NCBI RefSeq assembly: GCF_964275005.1
Contig: NC_092706.1
Location: forward strand, 10,053,144 to 10,117,143
Origin: Diadema setosum
Taxonomy: Eukaryota; Echinodermata; Echinoidea; Diadematoida; Diadematidae
Length of the DNA stretch: 64,000 nt
Direction of reading: 5' to 3'
Under the pieces are notes generated by a model. The model had not been told where the DNA came from, ran no database searches, and saw only the letters and a program-made list of their open reading frames with translations. Position 1 is the first letter of the stretch. Every line of letters begins with the position of its first letter. Of the stretch, positions 12,640 to 24,081 are shown piece after piece. The translations under genes and the position numbers were made by a program.

Positions 12640-13171
12640 AAAAAGTGATGCTCATGAATATCAACAGAGAAATAATGCCTCTCGGTTAACTTTTTCCTAT
12701 CTAAATATTTTTGTAATTTGGAAAATAGGTCTTGGCTAAAGAAAAATATAAATAAATTGAAAGACAATATTAATAGTTTGATCACAGATTCAAAGATATT
12801 TTGACTAATATGCATGAATTTTATAGTAAGTTATATTCAGTTCCTAATGTTGATTTTGATAATGATGCATGTGAAACATATTTGAATAATATTTCCATGT
12901 GTACCTCTCCTGCATGAGGATGATAAGCAGTTATTGGAGGCTCCCCTTTCCAAAAGTGAATTATTTAATGTGGTTAAGTCCATGAAAAAGAATAAAACCC
13001 CATGGTTGGATGGATTGCCCATTGAGTTTTATATTGTTTTTTGGAGTGATATTTCTGATATGCTTGTAAATTCTTATAATTTTTCTCTGCAAAGGAATGA
13101 TATAATAACCCTTCTTCCCCCAAAAAGATAGAGACCCCCTGTTTATCAAAAATTACAGACCTATTACTCTT

Positions 13172-13615
13172 TTGACCACTGATTATAGAATTCTAGTCAA
13201 ATGCATAACCAACCGATTGAAACGCTGTTTGGATTATCTCATTCATGTGGATCAATCTGGTTTTTTGCAAGGGAGAAATATTGGGCACAACATCCGTTTT
13301 ATTTTAGATATCATTGAATATGCTGAAGCTAATGACACTCCTGGTTCAATTATTTTGCTCGATATTGAGAAGGCCTTTGATAGTGTTTCCCGTGACTTTT
13401 TATTCAAAATCCTTGAAAAATTCAATTTTGGCCATAAATTTATTAATTCTATTAAAACCTTGTATTCTGCTCGTCACAGCTACGTAATTAATAATGGTTT
13501 TTCATCCAAACGCATTTTTATGAAAAGAGGAATTTTTCAAGGGTGCCCAATTTCACCCTATCTCTTTCTTCTCGTGATTGAGATTATGCACTGTCTGTAC
13601 GACAAAATGATCTAA
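13172..13615 (+). pseudogene. LINE reverse transcriptase fragment (fingers/palm)
   Basis: A 147-residue open stretch carries the non-LTR RT motifs RL-type 'ITNRLKRCLDYLI', the QSGFLQGR box, the metal-binding aspartate box LLDIEKAFDSV and the GIFQGCPISPYLF box. The second catalytic box (YADD) is missing here because a TIR element inserted shortly downstream has moved it to about 14,640. The start chosen is only the first methionine. The coding frame began upstream. Confidence 0.85.
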
Positions 13616-13625
13616 TAAAAGGTAT

Positions 13626-14606
13626 TAGTGGGGCAGATATGTGAAAAAGATGCTCACATCCGGCGGAAAGTATGAAATTTTGCATATAGGGATATTTTGA
13701 GGCGCTGATTTCAAAAATTGCCGGATCCAAGAGATCTGACCACGGGGTCGGCCGCCATTTTGAATTCCAATATGGCCGCCGTCAAAGATCCCTATCTTCA
13801 GAGTTCTGAATGACATTAGCCATTGGAATTTGATATATAAAAGCATGGTGATATGATGACTTCAGTAACAGACTTATTTGATATGTCTGACAAGCTGCAC
13901 GGCAGCCAATTTGAATTTTTATACATATTTGCCATGTTGGAGTGTTGAAAATCTCTATCTCGGGTTTGTAAATTAAGCTACCTGATTGAGCGCGCGTTTG
14001 TAACTGATAGAGTGCGCGCTGATGTGTTTACATTGTGACGTCAGTGAAAGGTGCATAATGCTTCCTTTTTGCTGCACTTTTTGACATGCCCGTGAATGTT
14101 AGTCGTGATGTTTGTCTTCGTAGCCACACTGGAATTCAAAATAGCAGGCATTGCGTTTGTCAGACACATCACATCAGTTAATATTTTAACTCAGTATTTT
14201 AAAATACTTGTTTACAGCTAATTTCAGGGTCACTCACCACTTAGAAATCGAGATAGGAATTTTGAATATTTCGTCGAGGCGGCCATATTGGAATTCAAAA
14301 TGGCGGCCATTCGATGTTTGTCAGACACTCCAAATCAATCTGTCATCAAATTCAATATGTAAAAACGCTCATGTGTACCAAATTTTGGTGCCACAGGTCA
14401 TTCAGAACTGAAGATAGGGATCTTTGAATTTGTTTTGTGATGGCGGCCATATTGGAATTCAAAATGGTGGCCGACCCCGTGGTCAGATATCTTGGATCCG
14501 GCAATATTTGAAATCAGCGCCCCAAAATACCCCTGTATGCAAAATTTCATACTTTCCGCCGGATGTGAGCATTTCGACCAATTTTTGTTACATATCTGCC
14601 CTACTA
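13626..14606. mobile_element. 1-kb TIR element inserted in the LINE
   Basis: The inverted ends (TAGTGGGGCAGATATGT at left; ACATATCTGCCCTACTA at right) continue inward for over 180 bp through 'gctcacatccggcggaaagt' and 'gaccacggggtcggc'. TAT borders both sides, a candidate 3-bp target duplication (a 2-bp TA is also possible). The interior repeats the motif 'gaattcaaaatggcggcc' in several orientations. No protein is encoded. It interrupts the LINE RT between the GIS and YADD regions, so it postdates the LINE. Confidence 0.8.
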
Positions 14607-14664
14607 TATCCCATTTGTAGATGAAGAAGCCAAAATATCTCTTTATGCAGATGACTCTGTTTTA

Positions 14665-14994
14665 TTGATGGGTCTAACATTTCTTCTTTTTTTTCAGTTA
14701 TTTGAAACTCTATCCAAATTTGGCCAGTACTCTGGATGTAAGCTTAATTCTAGTAAAACAGAGGCTTTATGGATTGGTTCTAAGAAAAGATGCTTGGATT
14801 TCCCATTTACCAATCTTGGTTTATCCTGGCAAAAGTCAGAATTTAATTGTTTGGGGGTCAGATTTTCTTTAAATGTTCACCGTATGTTTGATTTAAATTT
14901 TAATGGTAACTTGAACAGAATTGAGCAAACATTAAATTGTTGGCGTATGAGGAATCTTTCTCTAGTTGGTAAAGTGTGCGTTATAAAAGCTTAA
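14665..14994 (+). pseudogene. LINE reverse transcriptase fragment (thumb)
   Basis: This continues the RT downstream of the inserted TIR element. The frame actually opens at about 14,612 and includes the catalytic YADD box. Recognisable parts are FGQYSGCKLNSSKTEALW, FNCLGVRFS and a RMRNLSLVGKVCVIK block, all typical of the region after the palm in L1/Tx1-type elements. A stop at 14,992 is followed by the isolated C-terminal segment. Confidence 0.8.
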
Positions 14995-15291
14995 ATGATT
15001 CATTTATTTTGTGAGTGCGATAAGGTCATTTCAATCTGGCAAGAGGTTTTAGATATAATCTCACAGAAATGTGGGAATGTTATCAATGTGACCAATTTTG
15101 AAAAACTATTTGGCATTTGCAGTGATAAATTTGTTACATATCTGTTTTTGCTTGTGAAATATTACATTTACACTTGCAAGTTTAATAACAGTCTCCCCAA
15201 GTTTACTGCATTTAAATGCTTTGTCAGGAAACAGAAAGAGGTTGAATACTTTTCTGCTAAAAAAGAAAAAAAAATTGCCAGTGCACTTTAA
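14995..15291 (+). pseudogene. LINE ORF2 C-terminal remnant
   Basis: The opening residues IHLFCECDKVISIWQEV match the conserved HLFWxCxxxxxFW zinc-knuckle-like block found at the end of L1/Tx1 ORF2 proteins. The stretch between the thumb and this block, normally several hundred residues, is absent. The reading frame ends at about 15,290 in a lysine-rich tail, followed by AT-rich sequence that is probably the 3' UTR. Confidence 0.65.
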
Positions 15292-17099
15292 AAAAATGGC
15301 GTTTTCATTTATGGTTTTCCTTGATTTTTTTTTTTCTGATCAAATTGTATACATGTAAATGAGTCGTGACTTCATTGTGGATGATGGGTTTTGATATACT
15401 TACTATATCATTTACTCGGTTGTTTACTTTGTATGATGCAATGTGCACGAGGATGCATAAGGCTATACTCTCTTAATTTCTAGGATTTATTTTTAAGTCC
15501 TAAGGATTTATTTCTTTAAGTCCTAGCGGACTGTAGATACGGACAAAACCTTAGGACTTAAAAGTAAGTCTTAGCTAGGATTTAAAAATTTAAGTCTATG
15601 TTCGACTTAAATTTCAAGTCTATAGGATTTATTTTTTAAGTCTTATTAGATTACATTTAAATCTTTCTTAGACTTGTTTTTAGAATAAATCCAGCTTGGA
15701 TTTAAACGATAAAAGACTTATTTTAAGCCTTCCTTGGATTTATTTCAAATAAATCCATCATGGATTTAAACTCAGACTACTGAAAATGACAGCCAATTGA
15801 TGCACTTTCTTCACATGTAAAGGTCTATTTATTTTAACAAAATCAAACTGATGCATTTTTCACAAACATCGATAAGTTACAAAATATAGAGATGATTGTC
15901 ATACACATGTAGGCTCCAGAAAAAAATGAAATACGACATGATGAAAACAGAGCATATTTTGCAATAGTCTCAGATGGTCACATCTTCACATTCATGTTAC
16001 TGATGCTTCTTTCACTGTGTTCTGTAAACAAGTTACTAGACGACTGGAACCTTCATTGCCAAATAGATTACTTTTTTCACTTTTTTTTTTTAAATCTTGC
16101 AAGATGACTCCATACGACTTGATTCACTTTCATTTTATGTATTTCTTTCCCTGGTGAGCATCGTTAAGTCGTAAGATGGAAACTATGAACAAATGTAAGA
16201 TTATATATGAATTCTAATAACTTAAATTTTAGAAATGATGCTGTGTAATAAACAATACAGCCTCCATTAAGTTGACGTTTAGATTTACACGCTTTGTACG
16301 TCCCATGCATGCAATTTAAAGAATTATTTGATTTTTTGGAATGATGCATAGTATAAATTTAATCAAGAGGGAAGTAAAGGCCAAAATTAGTGTAATCAAA
16401 TTAGAAAAGAGAAGAAATTTCCCTACACAGAATGGTGTAAAGACTATGAAAATCAGCTACGAAATAAGGAAGATATGCCTCTTTTCAATTTCACACATTT
16501 CCAGAAAACAGATCTTGTCCAGTCTTTATGAACGTCCACATGAGGGAATTGATGATGTCATTCCTTCAAAATTTTTACACTTTCCACCTGCATGTATTTG
16601 CATATTCATACGGACTAGTCAAGAAATGTTTTCTGAAAACGTGTTACATTTCCTTATTTCTTACCAGACTTCCCTAATTTTTCCACTATTCCGTAGGGAA
16701 AATTTACAATTGAATCCAAACTGTATTACATATAACAGTAGGGAGCAAGATCTATGTAAACTCTGAAGTAAATTCACCTTAAAACATTAAGAAGCTCAAA
16801 TAACAGTTAACATTCTAAACTTACTTCTAAAATTCCTTGAATATCGATTGTCTGAAATGGATTTACATAAGTACATTTCCATACTGCATTTTGGTAGACA
16901 AAATGTTTGACAAAAGAATATACAAATTCCTGCTTAATCTATTGATATTTAAGAATCAATCTCAACTGATGACAGGGAACCATCTCAAGAGACTGTTCAA
17001 GTGAGATGGACCACTAGTTTCTTAATTACTTTGATGTCATATCTCGTAACAAAGCACTATGTTGAAGTGATGCAATCTGAATTTTTAACTAGAATTATC

Positions 17100-18360
17100 A
17101 CTCATTGTGATTAATATACCCCCACCCACAATTGAGGGAATTAGCTCAACCAGGATTATTTTTTCTTACTTTTTAATAAAGAAAAAAAATACCATGGCAA
17201 TGCACTGTTCCACCTCTCAAATCAATTGCTCAAAAACTGAGTGAGCAAGATAGATAAACTGACGATTTCTATGGTTTTTACTAAAAATTGTGTAACCATG
17301 GCAACACAATGTTGGACATTAAGAAAAAAATGAAGTTTGCACAACTATAGGCCCTATATCAGAGCCGTCATATGTGCCAAATTTCAAGCTAAATGCTAAA
17401 AGGGTGAGGGGTTTAGTTGAATTCACATTAGTGTATCATTTTCATGCAAAATATACTGTTACCATGGCAACACATTTTCCACACTGACAAAAGATTTTTT
17501 GCACATCTAGGTAATGTAGAGGTAACATGTGCCAAATTTGAAGCCAAAATGCTCTAAACAGAGACAGGAGAATCGAAATGTTTGTATGATTTTCATGGAA
17601 TATGCACCGTTACCATGGCAACAGATTGTTTAATGATGAAATATGAAGTTTGCATATTTCTGAACTACAATGGTTGCATGTGCCAAATTTCAAGCCAAAT
17701 GCTCAAAGACTGAGGGAGTTACCTGAATCCAAAATATTTTTGTATGATTTTCATTCAAACTATGTTGTTACCATGGCAACACAATGATCAACAATGACGA
17801 AAGGTTAAGTTTGCACATGTACGTACCATAGTGGTCAGGTGTGCCAAATTTCAAGCTAAATGCTCAAAGACTGAGGTTGTTACATGAATCCACAATATCT
17901 TTGTATGCATTTTAGTGAAAAGATGCTGTTACCATGGCAACGCATTGTTCACCGTTGATGAAAGATTAAGTTTGCACATCTATATGCTAAAGTTGTTGCA
18001 TGTGCCAAATGTCAAGCCAATTACTCAAAGAGTGAGGGAGTTAACTGAATCCACAATATTTTTGTATGATTTTCATTCAAAATATGCCGTTACCATGGCA
18101 ACACATTGATCGACACTTACGAAAGAATACGTTTACACATCTACATACCACAGTGGTCTTTTGTGCCAAATTTCTAGCTAAATGCTCGAAGACTAAAGGA
18201 AGTTAGCTGAATTCACAATATTTTTGTATGTTTTTTTTTGGTTTAAAAAAAGCTGTTACCATGGCAACGCATTGCTCACCACATTGTTTCCATATCTATA
18301 TACCATAGTGGTCATGTGTGCCAAATTTCAAGTCAAATGCTCTAAATTTGTTTAAGGTGC
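17100..18360. repeat. ~160-bp tandem repeat carrying an RFX X-box in every unit
   Basis: About eight units share 'gccaaatttcaagccaaatg', 'ctcaaagactgagggagtta' and the dyad gttaccatggcaac. The dyad begins at about 17,292, 17,458, 17,609, 17,767, 17,928, 18,089 and 18,255, so the spacing is 151-166 bp. The dyad matches the known RFX X-box consensus (GTNRCC-N-RGYAAC type). Sequence between dyads has diverged by substitutions. One ORF at 17,915-18,109 is an artefact of the repeat. Confidence 0.85.
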
Positions 18361-19066
18361 CCATCTGAATCTATCCTTCCTCGTGGGTTCAAGCACATAC
18401 TTTGGCTGGAAAACCAAAGTTTATTTCTTTATAAATAGAGAGTTTCATATTAAAGTGTTTAGCCACAATGTCATAATGAAAATAGCAACAAATCAGCGCT
18501 AAATAAATGTGATGGACAATGGCTCAACAACACTGTGGGGGTGATGAAAATTAGGTAATCGTTGAATAATTACAAAATTGTTCAGGGGAACTTAAACTTT
18601 CTTCTTTCAATTTAAATCAATGCGGATCTGGCATTACTTTTTTTTTTTTTCATCATCAACCAGACATAATATACAGAAAACAAGCCAAAGATGAACAATA
18701 AATAAATTGAAACTGGACATGTATAAAAACTTGAAATATTGTTTAAATGTTCACGTAGCAATGCAAATGCAAAAGTGAGGCACACACATACATGATAGCA
18801 CCTCTAAAGGAAACATTGCGGCATTAACTTTCCTTATTGTGTTATTTTCATTTAAAAATGCACACAAAAAAAAATTACAAGGAAACTTTACTACAACCAG
18901 GGCATGACAGACATGCTTCTTGTGTGCATGGATTTGTAGCTCAATATAAATGGAAAAGTGAGGCACACATAACATAACTCAATATCCATGAGTCAAACAT
19001 TATGCATGATAGTATCTTCAAAGGAAACATTGCAGCATTTTACCTGTGTTACTTTGATTTAAGAAT

Positions 19067-21060
19067 TCACCGAAAATTAAGAAGACTTTGCTGCACATCA
19101 GGGCAAGTCAGATAGGCTTCTTGTGTGCATGGGTTTGTGGCACAATGTCGGAAAATCTTACTAGCATCATACACTGACGTGTTCTTGAAGTTTGTGGCTA
19201 ATGCCCAGAACGAAGCCCTCACTCGGGATTGTAGCAGTACATGAATATGCCGCCACAAAATCAAAGAATGCTTCAAGCACCCAAGCATATTTGACGATGA
19301 AGACACAGTGGGCTTTAAAGAGTCTGTCAAATTCTTGCTTCCGGTCATCTCCAGCCTGGACTTAGTATGGTCTTGTCCAGGATGAGAAAATACTGGATGT
19401 ACGTCTAGTCACTCCCTTATCTGACTAAGCAGGGCTGGCTGAAGGTGGCATCTTTAGCATCACTGAACTTTGCGCTTCTCGCTCGTGATGTATACGTTTC
19501 GCGCGGATCAACTTGGCGTTTCCTGTTTGTTAGGGCTTTCAGGTGGGAGAATCTCCAGATCAGAAGATGCTTGGGGCTGGGGTTGGAGTCTCTGCATCAG
19601 CAATGCCATGAACATTGGTTCCTACCTGAAAAGAGATTAAACATGTATAGCAGTACTGATATTTCGAACTAAATTTCACTTGAATCGTTTGAGCAAATGA
19701 CAAAGGCTGCAATTATTATCAAATAAACTTTGCATCACATAGAGGGAAGTTAAGTTCTCAGTGAGAGGGCACTCTGGAGGGAAAAAAATATTAAAATATA
19801 ATTTTACATATTGATCTTAAATACAATGTACTAATAACATATTCATCACATAACTTTTAGTTTGTGATGTACAAGTAAATATTTCTGATATATTTCGGAA
19901 CATATTATTTTAAAACATTTTGTCTCACTGATCTGGTAAACCTCAAAGCCTTGAAAAAAATTCCCAGAAATCAGATTACTTTTTGCCATCATCGGGGTGG
20001 GGCCTACTTGATATTTACATGTTCCAGACTCATAAGATATTTGATGTACATATTATTACAAATCAATAGAAGTCAGCATGCATTTTTAATCCGTAATTTA
20101 ATGAATTTAAAAGAAAACTGTCAAAACACGGTAGATACCCCTTCACAATACTCATTGCTGAATGTTCTAAAGTTTGTTTGAGAAGAATCGCTTCAAAAAC
20201 ACTGATATATCAGAGAAGAAAACTTTGCATTTCTCACGACAGCATGAGAAATTCAGATTTTTAAATTCCACCTGTTACTGAGTACATGCAGATTCTACAC
20301 GAGTCTTGCTTTGTAAGATACGAAGCTCAAATATTCTTCTCTAAACATGAGCTGGTACTTAGAAGCCCAATGAAACATGCATATTGATAATTCTCAAAAT
20401 TGGAAGCTCAGTGATTTGATCATGAACTGATTTCAAGTCTATAAACATTAAGCATATACATATACTGTACTTACAGGCACATAGTCATTCTGCACCAGGT
20501 ACTGCTGGGCATCCCTCGGGAGCATAAGAGGTCCTCTCCCTTTCTTCTACATGGGGATGTTGGGTCTGTGAAGCATCGCTGCAAGTAGTGACATTCCACA
20601 AAATTCCTATAGAATGGAACACAATACAATTTTTTTTTTCAACTTTAAGTATTTCACCCATTCTCTTTAACATATTAGATATGACGTATTGTATCAGCTC
20701 TGACAATCCCTAACATTCAGTTTTCGACTTATTATCAATATCAGTCTATGAAGAGCAAACTCGTGCACATTCACTTTCCTGAAATGTGTAATAGCAATGA
20801 AGCATAAACAAATGAGTAAGTTTTACTCTTACACTTTGGACAGAAATTGTTCCAGTAATTATAATCAATGCCACAAGATCTATGAGGATTGGCGGAAGGA
20901 CTTACTGTCTCCATCCATGTCTTCACATCTTCTTACGATGTCTTGCAACTAAGGGTGGTTTCGCTTGGCAAGTGCAAGATTCTATTGACATAAAATGGCC
21001 CCCATCTGTTCACCATCTCCTGCACTTTTCTCGGTACAACTGGGCAAAGTCCGCATTGAT
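19067..21060 (-). pseudogene. Decayed split gene inside the 8.6-kb element
   Basis: Minus-strand segments have good splice borders. 21,060-20,906 has a ttttcag acceptor and a GTAAGT donor. 20,606-20,475 has a tctatag acceptor and GTAAGT donor. A segment starting at 19,625 has a ttttcag acceptor. The last two join in phase 0 as ...QQYLVQNDYVP / VGTNVHGIADAETPTPAPS. A further open stretch lies at 19,348-19,067. In-frame stops in 21,060-20,906 and in the 19,625 segment show decay. I do not recognise the protein. It could be the element's own gene or a captured host gene. Confidence 0.45.
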
Positions 21061-22484
21061 CTGAAAATAAACACAAAAACTGTGAAATATCAGTGATAAG
21101 GAAGTGGAAAATGAAAAACAGAAACGCTTGACAAAAAAAAAAGGAAGAAAACAAATATGCTTCGGGGTATAAACGGTCGTCATAGCCACACTTCTAGATT
21201 TTTATGTAATTAATTATTTCTTATTGGTCTCAAGGGTTGTATTTCATGCTGGAGGAAAAAATGAGACCGATATCTCTGATTTTTATTTCAGATGTTATCG
21301 TTAAAATCAATTTTTAGAAATACCAGGGATGTCTTGCATATCTAAACACCAAGAAGGGATAGTCCTGACAGAGTACTCCTTGGAGTACAAATTATACAAA
21401 TAACAGGTAATTTTCATTCCCTTTATCTTAAAAAATATTAAAAGTAAAAAATAAAAAAAGGCCTCATATATTGTAAAACTTCACTACATTCTCTCACTGG
21501 TGTATGTGATGCTTAATGCATACATCTCAGCCAGAAGTGTAGATCTGTAGAATTTTTAAGTCTAGATCCTTCTACTCAAACACAGATCACCACATTGATT
21601 ATGCTACAAAGAGAAAGACTGGAGTAGATTACCTTTATCCAGGTGCGAAATCTTGTTCCATTGCACGAGTTAATTCCATACATTATTTGTTTCATACAAC
21701 GCCTTCAACAATAACACTAACAGACTTACTAGTTCAAGAAAGAGTCTTGAATTCAGTGCAGAAATGGCAACCATAAGGCCTAGGTGTCCAGGCCTACTAC
21801 TGAGTGGTAGTAATAATAGTAGAAGTATTTTCATGGAATGCAAATCAGTAGCACATTCACATTACATACACATGTACGCAGCCGAGTGCAAGTAGCATTG
21901 AAGTTGATTATTCCAGTAAAATGAGTGACATGATGCACGCTTGATAGTAAGAGTGTTGAGTGCACACACCAAAGGTAATTGTTCATTTTGACATCAGTGT
22001 ATCAGACTCAGTAGACCTAGTCATGCAGTGGAACAGAAACTGTTTATTAATTGTAGACCCCCTATTTTAATATGGGAGTCAATAGAAATTGGTGATGTCA
22101 GCCAATATGGCCCATGCGATAGAAGTTTTTAAAGTTCAGAGCTTGACGCCACTGCACTGGCATTGCAACATTGGCGCCCTAAACCCTGGGGCGCTCATCA
22201 CACAGGGGGCTTCGTGTTTGGGCTGGTCGCAGTTCTATTGTAGCGCCCATAGGCCTATAGGGTCTACGTACTATTGGTGGCCTAAACACAACGTTAAAAA
22301 TAAAACCCATCTAACAGCATATGCCCTACATTTTATCACAGCATAGGGCATGATAAGGCCTAGAACTGTGCCTTTCTACGTAGAAATTGATAAATTAAAC
22401 CTTACAAGAGTGTAGGAAGGGGTGAACTGACACTAACTTGTTACTGTTACTCAGTGTTAGACGACAGTTAGGCCTACGCTACAG

Positions 22485-23193
22485 TAGCCCGACCAGACGC
22501 TGTTAATACGCTACGCGAATACAGCGTCTGACCAACGAGCGGGCACCTACAAAGTGGGGATACACAACACAACTACAAAACTTATGAAAATTTATACGTT
22601 CTTTATAAACAATGTACACGTTACCAAACGTTACTCACCTTAAGTGCATGCTTGTATTACAGAAGGTTCGTAAGTCCATTGAGAGCCCTCGTGATAAGTC
22701 CTTGGAACCAAAAAATGATACTTTCTGGCGGATTCCCTAACACCGTCAGGGTTCATCGTTGCAGAATTCAAAATGGCGCCTTGATCTCTGCGGAAATCTT
22801 TTGCGTGCGTGCGATGTGCTGCTTGAGTGTTGGTGTAGCAGCACGGTCGACAGCGCGACCTTTAAAGGGCATTCAGATCATGTGACCTCCCGGATATTGG
22901 AAATGGCCTGGCGTGAAAGACGATGTACCGTTCGTGAACCGTTCACACATGCTGCATATAACCATCATTTTAGGTAAGTTATCAAATCTAAATTTCAATA
23001 TTCATAGCATAGATATGAAGTCTCATTATCATTTTGTTCGTCAGATGAGTTTGAAGTGACAAAAAAATGATCTAAAGTATCAAAATTCAATCCGATCGCA
23101 TGCTATCGTTGGACCCTCTTCGTGTTTGGAGCTTCGTTGGTACAGCCCTGTCGCGCTACGTATGTACAGCGGCGACTGGGCTGTGTATAGTTA
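22485..23193. mobile_element. 709-bp TIR element, copy 1, with 9-bp target duplication
   Basis: It begins TAGCCCGACCAGACGCTG and ends ...GACTGGGCTGTGTATAGTTA. It is almost identical to the 710-bp copy at 62,571-63,280. The 9-bp sequence acgctacag stands before it (22,476-22,484) and directly after it (23,194-23,202). A 9-bp duplication points to a Mutator/MULE-like superfamily. The ends are imperfect inverted repeats, and the right end carries about 8 extra bases. The open frame starting at 22,652 is shared with copy 2, has no recognised domain and is probably not coding. Confidence 0.85.
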
Positions 23194-23202
23194 ACGCTAC
23201 AG

Positions 23203-23259
23203 TAACTATACACAGCCCAGTCGCCGCGCGTAGCGTATTAACAGCGTCTGGTCGGGCTA
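23203..23259. mobile_element. 57-bp end-to-end derivative of the same element
   Basis: This is the reverse-oriented fusion of the two termini of the 709-bp element: TAACTATACACAGCCCAGTC (right end, inverted) joined to GCGTCTGGTCGGGCTA (left end, inverted), with almost everything between deleted. It is flanked by acgctacag on both sides (23,194-23,202 and 23,260-23,268). It therefore shares one target-site copy with the full-length element on its left. With the neighbouring right end it forms a strong hairpin. Confidence 0.85.
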
Positions 23260-23869
23260 ACGCTACAGTAGCCTGTTATGCCCATAGCTTTACCTTTCAG
23301 TCAAGACACCAACATCGTAAATCATTAGGTAGAATGGGCGCTTTATAAGAGTCCCTGTATTATTACACTTGTACTTGCAGTTTCACCGAAATAGAGCCCC
23401 CACAATACTAGTATAACGTTAGCCTTCATGTAACTTGTTACAATGTTTGGATAGACACACTACTAATTAGCCATGAACAGCTAACGTTAGCACTGGCGCT
23501 TCAGGGATGGACAGCGCTGTATAGACCCTACAGCGGCAAGGCTCAAACTCGCCAAAAATGTAGGGCGGTTAGTGCACATCTTAACATCTTTTATCTTTGG
23601 TTACTGAGTCCCAGAGTTATCAAACACATTCTTAAGCATTCATACAGTAATATGCTCACCTTTAAGCAACTTGGTCAAGCTTCCGTCAGATCATGCCCTC
23701 AAAAAACTCCGGCCTGCATGACTTCTGCCTTCAAGACCAACTCAACTGTTCGAGTCAATAGCGTTTGTTTGCAAACATGGTAGGTACAAGTACATACACA
23801 TATTGTGCACTGAATGTGTGTGTATGACTACGCTATCTAGCATCGCATGAAGCAAAGTGACGGCCAGCG

Positions 23870-23935
23870 CCAATTCCGGTTTTAGGCGGTTCAAGATAGC
23901 GCATGACGTCATTTACAAGTCATCTGATTGGCTGA
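23870..23935 (-). promoter_or_regulatory. Promoter-like cluster (CRE + CCAAT)
   Basis: A perfect CRE/ATF dyad ATGACGTCAT lies at 23,903-23,912, an inverted CCAAT box (gattggct) at 23,926-23,933 and an ETS-like 'ttccggtt' at about 23,874. The position just inside the right end of the 8.6-kb element, upstream of its minus-strand exon-like segments, suggests that it drove that gene. This is inference from motifs only. Confidence 0.4.
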
Positions 23936-24081
23936 AAGTTTAAGTCCTTGTTAGATTTAGATTGCGAACAGCTTCGACACTCAAATTTTAATCGAAGCCA
24001 CCTAAAATAAGTCTTAAAGACTTAAAATATTTTAAGTCGTAAGAAAGATTTAAAATTTAAGTCCTAGAAATTAAGAGAGTA

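Larger units (their letters stand above)
12640..15293 (+). mobile_element. L1/Tx1-like non-LTR retrotransposon (LINE), 5'-truncated and interrupted
   Basis: Reverse-transcriptase blocks run in order: LLEAPLSKSELFNVVKSMK and DGLPIEFY (about 12,932-13,035), ITNRLK..LIHVDQSGFLQGR and ILLDIEKAFDSV (13,172-13,390), GIFQGCPISPYLFLLVIEIM (13,530-13,585), then, after a foreign 1-kb insertion, ISLYADDSVLLMG (about 14,630-14,672) and the thumb region SSKTEALWIG (14,665-14,990). A C-terminal HLFCECDKVISIWQ block (14,995 onward) follows a deletion. The spacing and block wording fit the L1/Tx1 group. A one-base deletion near 13,588 shifts the frame just before the NDLIKGIS motif, and there are stops at about 12,916 and 13,131, so the copy is dead. 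Confidence 0.85.
15466..24081. mobile_element. 8.6-kb TIR element with TA target duplication
   Basis: The left end TACTCTCTTAATTTCTAGGA (15,466) is mirrored by TCCTAGAAATTAAGAGAGTA at the right end (24,062-24,081). TA flanks both sides (15,464-15,465 and 24,082-24,083). Both subterminal zones carry many copies of ttaagtc/gacttaa words, which look like transposase-binding repeats. The interior holds an X-box satellite, minus-strand exon-like segments (19,067-21,060), a promoter-like region near the right end and a nested 709-bp element. The ends and TSD suggest a cut-and-paste element, but the superfamily is unassigned because no known transposase was recognised. Confidence 0.7.

Noticed and set aside
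16341-16766. 141-residue plus-strand ORF in the 8.6-kb element
   Set aside because: It has no motif, the strand is opposite to the splice-bounded segments, and residue composition just follows AT-rich DNA.
22652-22977. ORFs shared by the two 709-bp element copies
   Set aside because: They are conserved only because the copies are recent and nearly identical. There is no domain and the frame is short relative to any transposase.
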